A DNA stretch of 64,000 bases from Gallaecimonas kandeliae (GCF_030450055.1 NZ_CP118480.1:372001-436000), one strand, 5' to 3'. Shown: positions 1 through 11,104, numbered from the stretch's first letter. The notes: a model not told the origin generated them from the letters alone. Translations and numbers: made by a program.

Positions 1-1375
<1,375 letters not shown>

Positions 1376-1488
1376 TACAACACCCAAAGGGTTTTGTAGG
1401 ACGCCAAAGAAGGCGAGAAACTCAAAGCATTGTTATCAGCTAATCCGAATTGAATAAGTTGGCCCGCAAGGGCGGACTTAAATGAATT

Positions 1489-1606
1489 CGCCTGGCGGCA
1501 ATAGCGCTGTGGAACCACCTGAACCCATTCCGAACTCAGAAGTGAAACGCAGCCGCGCCGATGGTAGTGTGGCATTCGCCATGTGAGAGTAGGTCACCGC
1601 CAGGCA
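1489..1606 (+). rRNA. rrf: 5S ribosomal RNA
   Basis: The terminal helix is visible: GCCTGGCGG at 1490-1498 pairs with CCGCCAGGC at 1597-1605. The internal CGAACTCAGAAGTGAAACGC block is typical of gammaproteobacterial 5S rRNA. The length of about 117 nt is normal. The spacer from the 23S gene (1376-1488) contains no tRNA, only a small hairpin-forming stretch near 1458-1480 that may help processing. Confidence 0.97.
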
Positions 1607-1621
1607 CCTAACACGAAACGC

Positions 1622-1652
1622 AAAACCCCCGACCGAAAGGCCGGGGGTTTTT
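1622..1652 (+). terminator. Intrinsic terminator of the rRNA operon
   Basis: A-rich left flank, CCCCCG/CGGGGG stem around a GAAA-type loop, followed by a T run. It lies 16 bases after the 5S gene, so it should end the rRNA transcript. Confidence 0.9.
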
Positions 1653-1744
1653 GCATTTTGGGCTACGCCCGGCGGTGACCTACCCTCCCATCACGGCCAC
1701 CGCGCTACGCGTGTGGCATGGCGGTTGGCCTCCCTGCCAACCGT

Positions 1745-1799
1745 CCTTCGGACCGTGCTGCCGCACGTCCAAGCGCCGGTTCCCGACGCGCTTGTCGCC
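1745..1799 (+). repeat. Degenerate repeat, copy A
   Basis: Shares a core of about 32 bases (starting CCTTCGGACCGTGCTG, ending CGTCCAAGCGC) and the downstream CGCTTGTCGCC with 2195-2248, about 450 bases later. The core itself can fold (GGAC.GTGC with GCACGTCC). Confidence 0.7.
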
Positions 1800-1833
1800 A
1801 TGTGATGCAGCTTCGACAAGCTCACATGGCGAC
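1794..1833. repeat. Perfect 12-bp inverted repeat
   Basis: Arms GTCGCCATGTGA and TCACATGGCGAC are separated by 16 bases, which themselves contain a GCTT/AAGC-type fold. No T run follows, so it is not an ordinary terminator. Role unknown. Confidence 0.75.
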
Positions 1834-2194
1834 ATCAACAGCGCGGCCAACGGCCGCTTCAATACCATGTGAGAGGAGGGCGGAAAGCCGGTCGCGCAGC
1901 GAGAGGCAGTGCCGGTGGCACTGGCTCAGGCTGGCAGCGCGAAGGGCGAAGCCGGAGATAGCGGCATGAACGGCTTCATGCCGCCCGGCGTAGCGGACGG
2001 TGCTCTGCATCGTCCTGGACTTGCCCTGAGCTGGCCACCGCCAGGCTTCATTAGCAGCTCTGGCTCTTTGCTTTGGGGTCAATTTCCATAAGTCGGTCCC
2101 TCCTTGAAAACCATCCCTGGCCAGTCACCCGGCTCGGCCATCCTGGGCCTCGCGTTCGCCTGCGTGAAAGCCGCGCTTTCACTTCGAGGCTCAC

Positions 2195-2248
2195 CCTTCG
2201 GACCGTGCTGGCGCACGTCCAAGCGCTTGCTCCTGCGCGCTTGTCGCC
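2195..2248 (+). repeat. Degenerate repeat, copy B
   Basis: Second member of the pair described at 1745-1799, with one mismatch in the 32-base core and more divergence between core and tail. Confidence 0.7.
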
Positions 2249-2737
2249 CTGTGTGGGGGACGCCGAGTCAGTTGGTCATGCTTTCCAAATCCAAGCGCTT
2301 ATCCCTAAGCTGGCTTCCTTAGCGGCTTTTGCTCTGTTCCAGAGCAGCAACTTGAATCAATAGCCACCCCTTTAAAGACCGACCTGGTCATCCCCAGCTG
2401 TTCGCTCGTACGGCTGAATACACCTCGTTGGACCTTCTTTTTAAGCCTTTTCCAAGTTCGAAGCGCAATAGGCTGCATCAGCCTAACCCTACAAATTCAT
2501 ACATCCGCGTCGACCCGCACTTTCAAAAATGCTAGTCCATGCAAGCACATACATAATGCTACGCCCCGAGCGTTGCTGAATTGTTCTGTTGGTATTTCTC
2601 TGTTGTTGCGTTTTGTTGGGGCTGTGAGAGCCCTTATCTGACGTCTCGAAAGTCATAACAATCCCCCCCTTCCACTGAGCCCATGAGAGGCAGTTACCAA
2701 CAGGAGAAGGGGATGGGGTGAAATGGAGAATTACCAC

Positions 2738-5700
2738 ATGAAAAGAAGTGCTCCGAGGGTCGCCTTCAAGAAAAGCATTATCGCTTCTCTTGCCGCGGCC
2801 TATGTCGGTTCAGCCGGCCTTGCTGCCGCAGCCAGTGCGCCAAGAGACGGTGGTTTCCACGTTCCGCAATTCGATAGGGCAGAGATCGCCGCTTTGACCC
2901 AAGCGCACCAGGCCCAGGAAAGTGGCGATCTGGCCCCCCGCAGCGCCATCGGCAAACTGAACAACCTTTCCTACAACAGCTCTGTTTCCAAGGTCTTCCA
3001 GCCGGAAAAAGGCGTCACGGGCATTCAGTCCTACATAGTGCAGTTGGTCGACCAGCCGATAGCCGCTTATGAAGGAGGAGTGAAAGGCTTTTCCGCCACT
3101 GCCGCTCCCCAGCTCCACTCGATGATGGTCCGCGGCCGGGTAGATGCCCAGTCAACCAATGCTCAGGCTTACAAGAGTTACCTGCTGGACAAGCAGCAGA
3201 GCTTCATGAGCAAGGCGCAGTCTGTCGGTATCCAAGCCAAGCTCAAGCGGCAGTTTTCCCTGGCCAGCAACAGCATGGTTGTTGAAATGACCCAGGACGA
3301 CGCCATCAAGATGGCGAAGCAGGCCGGCGTCAAACGCATTACACCCAACCGCATACTGCATGTGCAGACGGATAGGGGCCCAGAGTTTATCCACGCCGAT
3401 AAGCTCTGGGATGGCACTACCTCTCCTGATGGTGTGAGCGTCCAGGGCGAGGGGATGCTGGTCGGCATCATCGATACTGGTATCAATACCGAACACCCTG
3501 CTTTTGCTGACGATGGTTCCTACGCGGCGACCAACCCCTTTGGTGCCGACCACTTTATTGGGGACTGTGAGGAAGATGCCAGCCTCTGTAACAACAAGCT
3601 GGTAGGCCTTCGCCACTATGCCGAGATCACTGACACCTATACCCAGATGGGGTACAGCAATCGCCGCCCCGCCAACGCGGTCGACCATAATGGCCATGGC
3701 TCCCACACGGCAAGCACCGTAGCGGGTAACTACCTTACCGACACGCCTCTGCAAACCAGTGATGGTTCAGCAACCAGCCACGGTATCGATCTACCTTTCC
3801 AGTTCCCGCACACCAGCGGTGTGGCACCCAAGGCGCATATCATTGCCTACCAGGTCTGCTTGCCCGGAAAAGGCGGCGCCGATCAGTTCGTGGGTTGTCC
3901 TGAATCCGCCATCTTGTCGGCTTTCGAGGACGCCATCAACGACGGTGTGGATGCCATCAACTTCTCCATAGGCGGTGGCGAGTCCTTCCCTTGGGACGAC
4001 CCCATGGAGCTGGCGTTCCTGGCGGCCCGCAAGGCCGGTATTTCGGTTGCCGCCGCGGCCGGAAACTCCGGGCCAAGCTTTTTCACAGCCGACCACAGCT
4101 CTCCCTGGGTGACCACCGTCGGTGCCAGCACCCATGACCGTGTGATGAGCGTAGGTGACAAGACCATAGATGCCTTTGAAGGCGATGCGCCTTCTTACCG
4201 TATCCCCTCTACTCCCATCAATGGCAAAGGCTATGGGGACGGCGTCAGTGGTGAGTTCGTACTGGCCGAAGACTATCCAGACCCCAATCCCTCAGACGGC
4301 TACACTGTGGCTTCCTGCAACGCGCCTTTCCCTGCCGGTACCTTTACCGCTGACCAGGTGGTTATCTGCGAGCGGGGCGATATAGCCCGTGTCGACAAGG
4401 CGAAGAACGTCGCAGCCGGTGGCGCCGGTGGCTTGGTGCTGCAGAATCTGAACTACAGTGACGCCCTGGTGGCGGACAACTTCGTCATCCCCGGCATCAA
4501 CGTGGCTTCTTCTGCCCGTTACACACTGCGTAACTGGGTGAAGTACAGCGCCAAGGGTACTGCCCGCGCCACCATTTCTGCCTCCAGTAACACCTACGAG
4601 TTCGATGCCAGCAAAGGCAACATGCTGGCCAGCTTCAGCTCCATGGGACCAAGCCGTTATATCAGTTCCCTGGTGCCTGACCTGACCGCTCCCGGTGTTG
4701 ACATCTACGCGGCCAACTCCATCGACCAGCCCTTTACCAACTACCCGTCAGCCTCCGATTGGACCTTCATGAGCGGCACCTCGATGGCGACCCCCCATGT
4801 CACTGGCGCCATGACCTTGCTGATGGAATTGCACAAGGATTGGACGCCGGCCGAGATCCAGTCCGCACTGATGATGACGGCTGAGCCGGTCAAGGTTCAG
4901 GTGTCCGGCCAAGTCGTTGAAACGCCCTATAACATCATGGCTGGTGCCGGCGCCATCAATGTGGAGTCGGCCGCCAAGGCCGGCTTGGTCATGGATGAGA
5001 CCTACGAGAACTACGTCGATGCCAACCCCCATAACGGTGGTGATGAGACCTGGCTGAACACCGCCTCCATGGTCCAGATGCGCTGCCAAAGCAGTTGTAC
5101 CTGGATGCGCACCGTCACCGCCACCCAAGACGGTGTCTGGAACGCCGAAGGGGTGGGCAAGGAAGAGGGCGTGGAAATCACCGTTACCCCGAGCCATTTC
5201 ACGCTGAAGAAGGGGGAGAGCCAGGCGTTGATGGTTACGGCTCAATTGCCGAGCATCAACCAGTACAAGGTCGACCCCTCCGAGACGGGTGCTCCTTGGT
5301 CCGTGGATCAAAACAACGGCGCGCTCTTCAACGGTCAGGTCAAACTGACCGAAGTCAACGGTAAGGCGCCGGATGCCCACCTGCCCGTCGTGGCCGTCCA
5401 GATCCAAGACCAGATGCCGGTCTCCCTTGATCTGGATGTGCACCGCAACCAGGGCCACGAAACCATCCGCGTCAACACCGACGCCTACAGCCAGTTCAGG
5501 CCCCGTTATTATGGCCTGGTCAAACCCACGACCTATGATGTGGAGCTGCCACACACGTCAGTGTTCTTGAATCCTACCAGGGTGAAGAATGACTGGGACC
5601 AGCAGGTGATCGAAGTACCCGAAGGCACCAAACGCCTGATGGTGAAGGTGCTCTCTTCCGAGAAGACCAGCACTCTGGACAACCCCAACCCCCGTTACTG

Positions 5701-7894
5701 GAAAGCGATCCCCTGGCTGATGCTGGGCCGCGACAAGAACGGCAATGGCGGCTTCATCTCTGAAGGGGCGACGCAGCAGGAGATGATGAGCGAGTATTGG
5801 GACGAGATGGTCTGCCAGTCCCTGAGCGGCGCCGAGGAGAACCTCTGCTCCATCGTCGATCCGACCCCTGGCACCTACTACATCTCCACCCTCTATACCG
5901 GCGGTGAAACGGGTGTGCGGGCCAAGGTGGGCTACGCCATCATCAAAGACGGTGACGATGAAGGAAACCTCAGCATCGACGCCCCTGCGAGCCACGATGG
6001 TAATGGTGACTACAATATCAGCCTGAACTGGCAACTGCCGGAAGCCACCAAGGATGGCGACCTGCTGTTTGGCGGCTTTGACGCGGGCTCGGCGCCGGGC
6101 GCCGAAGGCGACATGGGCTTTACCTCGGTCAACATCAACCGTGGGGTGGATGACGTGTCCTGGACCGTCAGCCAGGACAAGGCCAAGGTCATGGACGTCA
6201 TCAAGGTCAATCTCAAGCTCCAACCCAATCTGGAGACCGATGACCGCAGCTATGACTGGAACCTGACCCTGCCCGAGGGGATGCGCCTGGCACCGGCGAC
6301 CATCACTTCCAACAACGAAGAGGTGGCGGCGGCTATCGTGGCTGACGAGCATGGCTTGCATATCAGCGGCACCCAGCTCAGCACCCGCGGGGTCCAGCGT
6401 GACTACATCATGACCACCAACCTGACAGACAAGCAGTGCCATACGCCACTGATCGATGACAAGTCCACCGGTGGCTACATCGACCTGCACGGCGAGTTTG
6501 GCCTGCAGCCGATGGAAGGCTGGTTCGTGGGTAATTACCGCAACTACTTCGACGTGCCCATCGAGTACCTCTTCTACAAGGCAGGTGCCGAGTTCAAGAT
6601 GTACAACCAAGACAATGGTGGTTTCCTGAGGATGTACCCCGTTGGGGCCTTTAGGTTCAACACCGGCTACTGGCTGATGAACGCCCATCGTGGACCTGGC
6701 TTTTTGGATGAAGCCCTGTCTCCCTTCTGGCGTGGCACCTTTGAAGCCAAGTACCGTCGTGATCCTTCTGAGCCCTGGGGCCTGACCATCGCCGACCAGT
6801 ATGCCGCCGAGCGTCCTGACCTGGGTGACCTGGCCTTCATGGAGTTTGACAACATCACCGACTCAAGCACCGGTGACGAGTACGACTTCGAGATGATCCT
6901 GCGCAGTGGTATCGACTTCCACAAGAACATGCCGGAAATCATCTACGCCTATGACAACCTGGGAGCCAACCTGGCCAAGGGCGCTGTCTTTGTCGAAGGC
7001 TTCGACTCTCCCTACTCCAGTAACGCCGGCCCCAAAGGCGGTAACCTCCACGAGGTGCTGGGCTTTGACAACCTGGATGAAAAACTGAAGAACGACCTGG
7101 TCGTGTGCTTCGACTACGACGGCCCCGAGAAGAGCGAGGTGAATATCTCCTTCCTGGCCGCCGTCCAGCCGGAAGCCATCGGTAAGGATCTGGACATCAG
7201 TTTTGAACACGCCCTCCAGGGCCAGGACACTGTCACAGAGCACCACACCCTGACCGTCAACAGCAACATCAAGGTGGCGGCTCTGCAGGATATGACGGTG
7301 GCTGAAGACGGTCGCCTGGACGGCATCAATGTCGCCTATGTCGATGTCGACAAGGTGCCCGACAGCATCGAAGTCAGTGGTGAGCATGTCACTGCCGAAG
7401 TGGAGGGTGACAGCTTCAACCTGATCCCCGATGCCGACTTCAACGGTGAAACCGAAGTGACGGTGACGGTACGCGACACGGCCAATGCCGGTGATGCAGC
7501 CAACACCAGCTTCATGCTGTCTGTGACCCCGGTCGAGGATGCCCCAGTGGCCTCCCTGACGGCCTCCGCCACCAGCATCACCGAAGGCGACAGCCTGACC
7601 CTGGACGCCTCCGGCTCCATGGATGTGGACGGCGACGCCCTGACCTACAGCTGGGCCGGCGACAACGCCAGCGGTACCGGCAGCAGCATCACTGTCGAAG
7701 GCCTGAGCGCTGGCGAGCATGAGTTCACCCTGACCGTCTCCGACGGCCAGCTGAGCAGCAGCGCCAATGTCACAGTGACGGTAAATGCCGCGCCGACTGA
7801 GACCCAGTCCAGTGATAACGGTGGCGGTGGTTCAATGGGCCTGTTTGGCTTGCTTGGCCTTGCCGCCCTGGCTGGACGCCGCAGGCGCCACTGA
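2738..7894 (+). CDS. Secreted S8 family (subtilisin-like) serine protease with PA and PKD domains and a GlyGly-CTERM tail
   Basis: A predicted extracellular protease of about 1718 residues. It has a basic N-terminus and hydrophobic signal peptide, an I9-type propeptide around residues 95-205, and a catalytic domain with Asp246 (IIDTG), His320 (NGHGSH) and Ser682 (GTSMATPH). A PA-type insert lies around 490-620 (VVICERGD). After a long beta-rich region there is a PKD-like domain near 1605-1685. The end is a Gly-rich linker, one hydrophobic helix and an RRRRH tail, matching the GlyGly-CTERM sorting signal processed by rhombosortase after type II secretion. I chose ATG 2738 because GGAG lies 9 bases upstream and the signal peptide then starts MKRS; an in-frame ATG at 2723 is possible. 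The gene stands alone and ends at a bidirectional terminator. Confidence 0.93.
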   Translation: MKRSAPRVAFKKSIIASLAAAYVGSAGLAAAASAPRDGGFHVPQFDRAEIAALTQAHQAQESGDLAPRSAIGKLNNLSYNSSVSKVFQPEKGVTGIQSYIVQLVDQPIAAYEGGVKGFSATAAPQLHSMMVRGRVDAQSTNAQAYKSYLLDKQQSFMSKAQSVGIQAKLKRQFSLASNSMVVEMTQDDAIKMAKQAGVKRITPNRILHVQTDRGPEFIHADKLWDGTTSPDGVSVQGEGMLVGIIDTGINTEHPAFADDGSYAATNPFGADHFIGDCEEDASLCNNKLVGLRHYAEITDTYTQMGYSNRRPANAVDHNGHGSHTASTVAGNYLTDTPLQTSDGSATSHGIDLPFQFPHTSGVAPKAHIIAYQVCLPGKGGADQFVGCPESAILSAFEDAINDGVDAINFSIGGGESFPWDDPMELAFLAARKAGISVAAAAGNSGPSFFTADHSSPWVTTVGASTHDRVMSVGDKTIDAFEGDAPSYRIPSTPINGKGYGDGVSGEFVLAEDYPDPNPSDGYTVASCNAPFPAGTFTADQVVICERGDIARVDKAKNVAAGGAGGLVLQNLNYSDALVADNFVIPGINVASSARYTLRNWVKYSAKGTARATISASSNTYEFDASKGNMLASFSSMGPSRYISSLVPDLTAPGVDIYAANSIDQPFTNYPSASDWTFMSGTSMATPHVTGAMTLLMELHKDWTPAEIQSALMMTAEPVKVQVSGQVVETPYNIMAGAGAINVESAAKAGLVMDETYENYVDANPHNGGDETWLNTASMVQMRCQSSCTWMRTVTATQDGVWNAEGVGKEEGVEITVTPSHFTLKKGESQALMVTAQLPSINQYKVDPSETGAPWSVDQNNGALFNGQVKLTEVNGKAPDAHLPVVAVQIQDQMPVSLDLDVHRNQGHETIRVNTDAYSQFRPRYYGLVKPTTYDVELPHTSVFLNPTRVKNDWDQQVIEVPEGTKRLMVKVLSSEKTSTLDNPNPRYWKAIPWLMLGRDKNGNGGFISEGATQQEMMSEYWDEMVCQSLSGAEENLCSIVDPTPGTYYISTLYTGGETGVRAKVGYAIIKDGDDEGNLSIDAPASHDGNGDYNISLNWQLPEATKDGDLLFGGFDAGSAPGAEGDMGFTSVNINRGVDDVSWTVSQDKAKVMDVIKVNLKLQPNLETDDRSYDWNLTLPEGMRLAPATITSNNEEVAAAIVADEHGLHISGTQLSTRGVQRDYIMTTNLTDKQCHTPLIDDKSTGGYIDLHGEFGLQPMEGWFVGNYRNYFDVPIEYLFYKAGAEFKMYNQDNGGFLRMYPVGAFRFNTGYWLMNAHRGPGFLDEALSPFWRGTFEAKYRRDPSEPWGLTIADQYAAERPDLGDLAFMEFDNITDSSTGDEYDFEMILRSGIDFHKNMPEIIYAYDNLGANLAKGAVFVEGFDSPYSSNAGPKGGNLHEVLGFDNLDEKLKNDLVVCFDYDGPEKSEVNISFLAAVQPEAIGKDLDISFEHALQGQDTVTEHHTLTVNSNIKVAALQDMTVAEDGRLDGINVAYVDVDKVPDSIEVSGEHVTAEVEGDSFNLIPDADFNGETEVTVTVRDTANAGDAANTSFMLSVTPVEDAPVASLTASATSITEGDSLTLDASGSMDVDGDALTYSWAGDNASGTGSSITVEGLSAGEHEFTLTVSDGQLSSSANVTVTVNAAPTETQSSDNGGGGSMGLFGLLGLAALAGRRRRH

Positions 7895-7916
7895 GCCTCA
7901 GTCCATCTCTCGGTAA

Positions 7917-7948
7917 GCAAAAGGCCTTCTTCGGAAGGCCTTTTTAAT
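7917..7948. terminator. Bidirectional intrinsic terminator
   Basis: AAAAGGCCTTC / GAAGGCCTTTTT stem around a TTCG loop, with A and T runs on both sides. It lies between the convergent protease and antiporter genes and can serve both. Confidence 0.9.
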
Positions 7949-7956
7949 GGTCATCG

Positions 7957-9756
7957 TCAGCCGGCCGCGTCCTTTTCCTGGGGGGGCAGCAGGGCGATGA
8001 TGGTCTCGTCCACGTCCGGCTTCTGGTCACCGTTGACAATGGGGTTGAGAAGGCCTTTCTTGTCGACGATGAACAGGGGCAGCGCTTCTTTCTGCAGCTC
8101 CTGGTAGGCAGACCAGTCGAAGGCCTCCTTGAGCTTGGTGCCTTTTATCTGCCAGCCCTGGGTCAAGAGGCTGTTGAGCTTGGTGAAGGTGCAATCCTCG
8201 GAAAAGAGGATCTGCCGGGCCCTGAAGGCGGCGCTTTCCTGGTTGGCAAAACCCTTGCCTTGGGACGAACGGATGGAGAACACCTTGGCGGCACTGAACA
8301 GGTCGGCAAAGTGGGCTATGGCGTTGGCATTCTGGTGGCGGTTGGGGGACAAGGCGTAGACCTGGCGGATGGATGAGAGATCCAGCACCGCTTCCGCCTG
8401 CTCCGATTGCGGGTTGCCGTAATAGACATCCAACCCTTCCATGCGGGCCAGGCGGTAGTTTTCCCAGACAGGGTCGGCCAGCAGCACCGGCAAGTCGGCC
8501 TTCTTCAATGCCAGGGCCATGGCCCTGGCCAGGCTGTTGGCGCCGATGATCAGCACCCCTTTGGGCTTGTCCCGCACCACCCCCAAGAGGTGGGCCACCG
8601 GCCTGGCCGTCAGGCTTTGCAGCACGACAGTGGCGATGATGACGGCAAAGGACAAGGAGACCAGTTTGTCGGCATCCGCCACCCCTGCCTGTTGCAGGCG
8701 CAGGGCGAACAGGGAGCTGACCGCTGCCGCCACTATGCCGCGGGGGGCTATCCAGGAGAGGAAGGTCCTGTCCCGCCAAGTGAGCTTGCGGGTGAAGGAG
8801 GAGATAAGCACCCCCAGGGGCCTGGCCACCAGCTGCACCACCAGCAGCAGGGCCAGCAGCGGCCAACCCAGGGCCAGCAGGCCATGCACATCCACCCTGG
8901 CCGCCAGCAGGATGAAGAGCGCCGAGATCAATATGACGGAGAGGTCTTCCTTGAATTCTATGATGTCGTCGATATCCAGGGCTTCTTTGTTGGCCAGGTA
9001 CATGCCCAGCACCGTCACCGTCAGCAGGCCGGACTCGTGCTGCAACTGCTCGGAGAGGGCGTAGGCCACCAGCACCGCCGCCAGCACCCCTATCTTGCGC
9101 AGGTAAAGGGGCAGCCAGCCTTTCTTGAGGGCATTGGCCACAGCCACCCCGGCCCCCAGGCCCAGCACGCCGCCCAGCAATATGGTTTTGCAAAGCAGCC
9201 AGAGGCTGTGGGCCGCCAGGCCGTGGGAGGCCTGGCTACTGACCAGTTCATACATCAGCACCGCGAAGATGGCTCCCAGGGGATCGATGATGATGCCTTC
9301 CCAGCGCAGTATCCGGTCCAGCTCCAAGCGAGGCTTGATGGTGCGCAGCAGCGGGGCCACCACCGTCGGCCCCGTCACCACCATGACGGCGCCAAACAGC
9401 AGGGATACTTCCAGGGAGATCCCCAGCAGCCAGTGGCAGGCGGCGGCCAGCACCGCGAAGGTGGCCAGCATTCCCAGGGTGACCAGGTTGCGCACTACAT
9501 TGACCAGGCCGTGGATCTCATGGAAGCGCAGGGTCAGGGCACCTTCGAAGAGGATGATGGCCACGGAAATGGATACCAGCGGGAAGAGCACCTCGCCCAG
9601 CAATTGGTCCGGGTTGAGGATGCCGGTGCCGGGCCCCAACAGCAGGCCAGCCAGCAGCAGGAAGAGGATGGCGGGGAGTTTCAGGCGCCAGGCCAGCCAC
9701 TGGGCGGCAAGGGAGATGGCAGCGATCATCGAGAGCGCCAGTGCGAGGTCCTTCAT
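7957..9756 (-). CDS. CPA-type sodium/proton antiporter with C-terminal TrkA-N-like domain
   Basis: A 599-residue protein. About twelve hydrophobic segments fill residues 1-390 and carry motifs of cation:proton antiporter-1 proteins (an LLAGLLLGP-type helix, a VTGPTVVAPLL segment and WIAPRGIVAA). A soluble domain follows with a Rossmann-like GVLIIGANSLARAMA motif near 400, resembling the nucleotide-binding TrkA-N/RCK fold that gates ion transporters. Probable role: Na+ (or K+) efflux coupled to proton entry at the inner membrane. It is monocistronic and convergent with the protease gene. The ion specificity and the bound nucleotide cannot be told from sequence. Confidence 0.88.
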   Translation of the reverse strand: MKDLALALSMIAAISLAAQWLAWRLKLPAILFLLLAGLLLGPGTGILNPDQLLGEVLFPLVSISVAIILFEGALTLRFHEIHGLVNVVRNLVTLGMLATFAVLAAACHWLLGISLEVSLLFGAVMVVTGPTVVAPLLRTIKPRLELDRILRWEGIIIDPLGAIFAVLMYELVSSQASHGLAAHSLWLLCKTILLGGVLGLGAGVAVANALKKGWLPLYLRKIGVLAAVLVAYALSEQLQHESGLLTVTVLGMYLANKEALDIDDIIEFKEDLSVILISALFILLAARVDVHGLLALGWPLLALLLVVQLVARPLGVLISSFTRKLTWRDRTFLSWIAPRGIVAAAVSSLFALRLQQAGVADADKLVSLSFAVIIATVVLQSLTARPVAHLLGVVRDKPKGVLIIGANSLARAMALALKKADLPVLLADPVWENYRLARMEGLDVYYGNPQSEQAEAVLDLSSIRQVYALSPNRHQNANAIAHFADLFSAAKVFSIRSSQGKGFANQESAAFRARQILFSEDCTFTKLNSLLTQGWQIKGTKLKEAFDWSAYQELQKEALPLFIVDKKGLLNPIVNGDQKPDVDETIIALLPPQEKDAAG

Positions 9757-9878
9757 GCGATTGGCTCTTGCGGGGTACTGGCAAATCCTAGGACATCACC
9801 CCAGGCAGGGAAAGGCTTAATGACCGGCGACCCGGGTTCGGCTTATGCTGTGCGGGACTTTGCCGTTAGGAAGACAAG

Positions 9879-10265
9879 ATGTTTGAAATGACGCTGATGC
9901 CCCGGTTCCAGGAAACCGATGCTCTGGGCCACATCAACAATACGGTGCCGGCCGTCTGGTTCGAGCAGGCCAGGGATCCGATATTCCGCTTCTTCACCCC
10001 GGACCTGGACATCAAGAACTGGCATCTGATAGTGGCGGGCTACCAGATCCAGTTCAAGGCGGAGCTGCTCTACGGGGCAGAGGTCAGCATCAGCACCCAG
10101 GTGTCCCATATCGGCAACAGCTCCTTCCGACTGCTGCAGCGTGCTTACCAGAACGGCCAGCTCTGCGTCGAAGGGGAGACCACCCTGGTGCATTTCGACC
10201 ACCAGGCCAAGAAGTCGGTCCCTTTGCCGGGCAGCATCAGGAGTAGCTTGGAACAGCATCTGTGA
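9879..10265 (+). CDS. Hotdog-fold acyl-CoA thioesterase (4HBT/YbgC-like)
   Basis: A 128-residue cytosolic protein of normal size for the family. The N-terminal motif ETDALGHINN contains the catalytic-type Asp and the GHxNN signature of 4-hydroxybenzoyl-CoA-thioesterase-like hotdog enzymes, which hydrolyse acyl-CoA thioesters. An AGGAAG ribosome-binding site lies 7 bases before the ATG. It is divergent from the antiporter and followed at once by a terminator, so it is its own transcription unit. The substrate is not evident. Confidence 0.88.
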   Translation: MFEMTLMPRFQETDALGHINNTVPAVWFEQARDPIFRFFTPDLDIKNWHLIVAGYQIQFKAELLYGAEVSISTQVSHIGNSSFRLLQRAYQNGQLCVEGETTLVHFDHQAKKSVPLPGSIRSSLEQHL

Positions 10266-10286
10266 ATGTGCTCTGTTCCGGGAAGT

Positions 10287-10316
10287 AAAGCGCCGCTAGG
10301 ATGCCGGCGCTTTTTA
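10287..10316 (+). terminator. Intrinsic terminator after the thioesterase gene
   Basis: AAAGCGCCG / CGGCGCTTT stem with a 9-base loop and TTTTT tail, 21 bases past the stop codon. Confidence 0.88.
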
Positions 10317-10337
10317 TTTAGCGAAATGGAGTTCTAC

Positions 10338-11084
10338 GTGAAAAAAGCAGTTGTATCCCTGGCCGTCCTGGCCGCTCTCTCAGCCCCTTCCTTTGCCGCC
10401 GGCAGCTTCTAACAGGAGGTGAAAGCCGGTTACAGCGACCATACCAAGCTGGACCAGGCCGACGTTTGGGATCTGGGCTACCGCTACTACCTGGACAGCC
10501 AGAGCAACGCGCAACACCCTTACGACCTGATCCCCTTCCTGAACCATGCCTCCTGGGTCGAAGGTGCTTATGACAACCACAACCTGGGCGACGCATACCA
10601 ACTGGGCGGCCGCTTCGTCACCCAAAGTGATTGGGTGCTGGAAGCCAGTTACAGCTACCTGGATCCTGACCATGGTGCCAGCGACGATGCCTGGAGTATC
10701 GGCCTGGGCAAATACCTGGCCCAGGGTACCTTGCTGCGCTTCAACTATGGCAACAACGGTGACGCTGACAGCTATAGGCTGGGTCTGGAACACCTGCTGC
10801 CCGTGGCCGGCAGTGAAGGCCTGCTGCTGAAGGCCAGCGTCACCAATGTCGACCCCGACTACGGCGACAATGTCTGGGTTTACGATCTTGGTGGCGACTA
10901 CTTCTTCGATCGCAGCTGGTCTGTCGGTGCCGACCTCAACTGGAACGACCAATCCGACGATTTTGGCTGGGGACTGAGCAGCTCCTACTGGTTCAACGAC
11001 CAGGCCAACGTCAAGCTGAGCTATGGCGATGCGGAAAACAGCCCCGGTTATGCCTGGCGCATCCAAGGCTCACTGCGCTTCTAA
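10338..11084 (+). pseudogene. Outer-membrane barrel (putative porin/YfaZ-like), broken by one nonsense codon
   Basis: From GTG 10338 the frame encodes a signal peptide (MKKAVVSLAVLAALSAPSFA), then GSF, then a TAA at 10410-10412. The same frame continues open to 11084 as a barrel protein ending in RF. Alignment with the intact neighbour (11310-12101) puts a Gln where the stop is: SYQTEV there against SF-stop-QEV here. A single CAA-to-TAA change would explain it. Everything else looks healthy, including alternating beta strands and a terminal aromatic residue. A restart at GTG 10419 would lack a signal peptide. The gene is either recently inactivated, read through, or a sequencing error. Confidence 0.8.
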
Positions 11085-11104
11085 GCCGGGCTCGGGATGA
11101 TATG

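Larger units (their letters stand above)
1653..2737. other. Gene-free structured region downstream of the rRNA operon
   Basis: No open frame here looks like a protein; the short ones have no recognisable motif or convincing start. The first 200 bases are rich in inverted repeats: CGGTTGGC/GCCAACCG at 1722-1743, and a perfect 12-bp pair GTCGCCATGTGA (1794-1805) / TCACATGGCGAC (1822-1833). A degenerate direct repeat links 1745-1799 to 2195-2248. From about 2400 the sequence becomes more AT-rich and leads into the protease gene, so its promoter probably lies there, but I cannot pick it with confidence. No tRNA was recognised. Confidence 0.6.

Noticed and set aside
1376-1488. tRNA in the 23S-5S spacer
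   Set aside because: No cloverleaf, TTCRA loop or CCA end is visible.
8407-9891. Long plus-strand open frame (494 codons) opposite the antiporter gene
   Set aside because: It is a mirror of a GC-rich gene: Gln/His/Gly-rich with no fold-like pattern, while the minus-strand frame is a clear antiporter.
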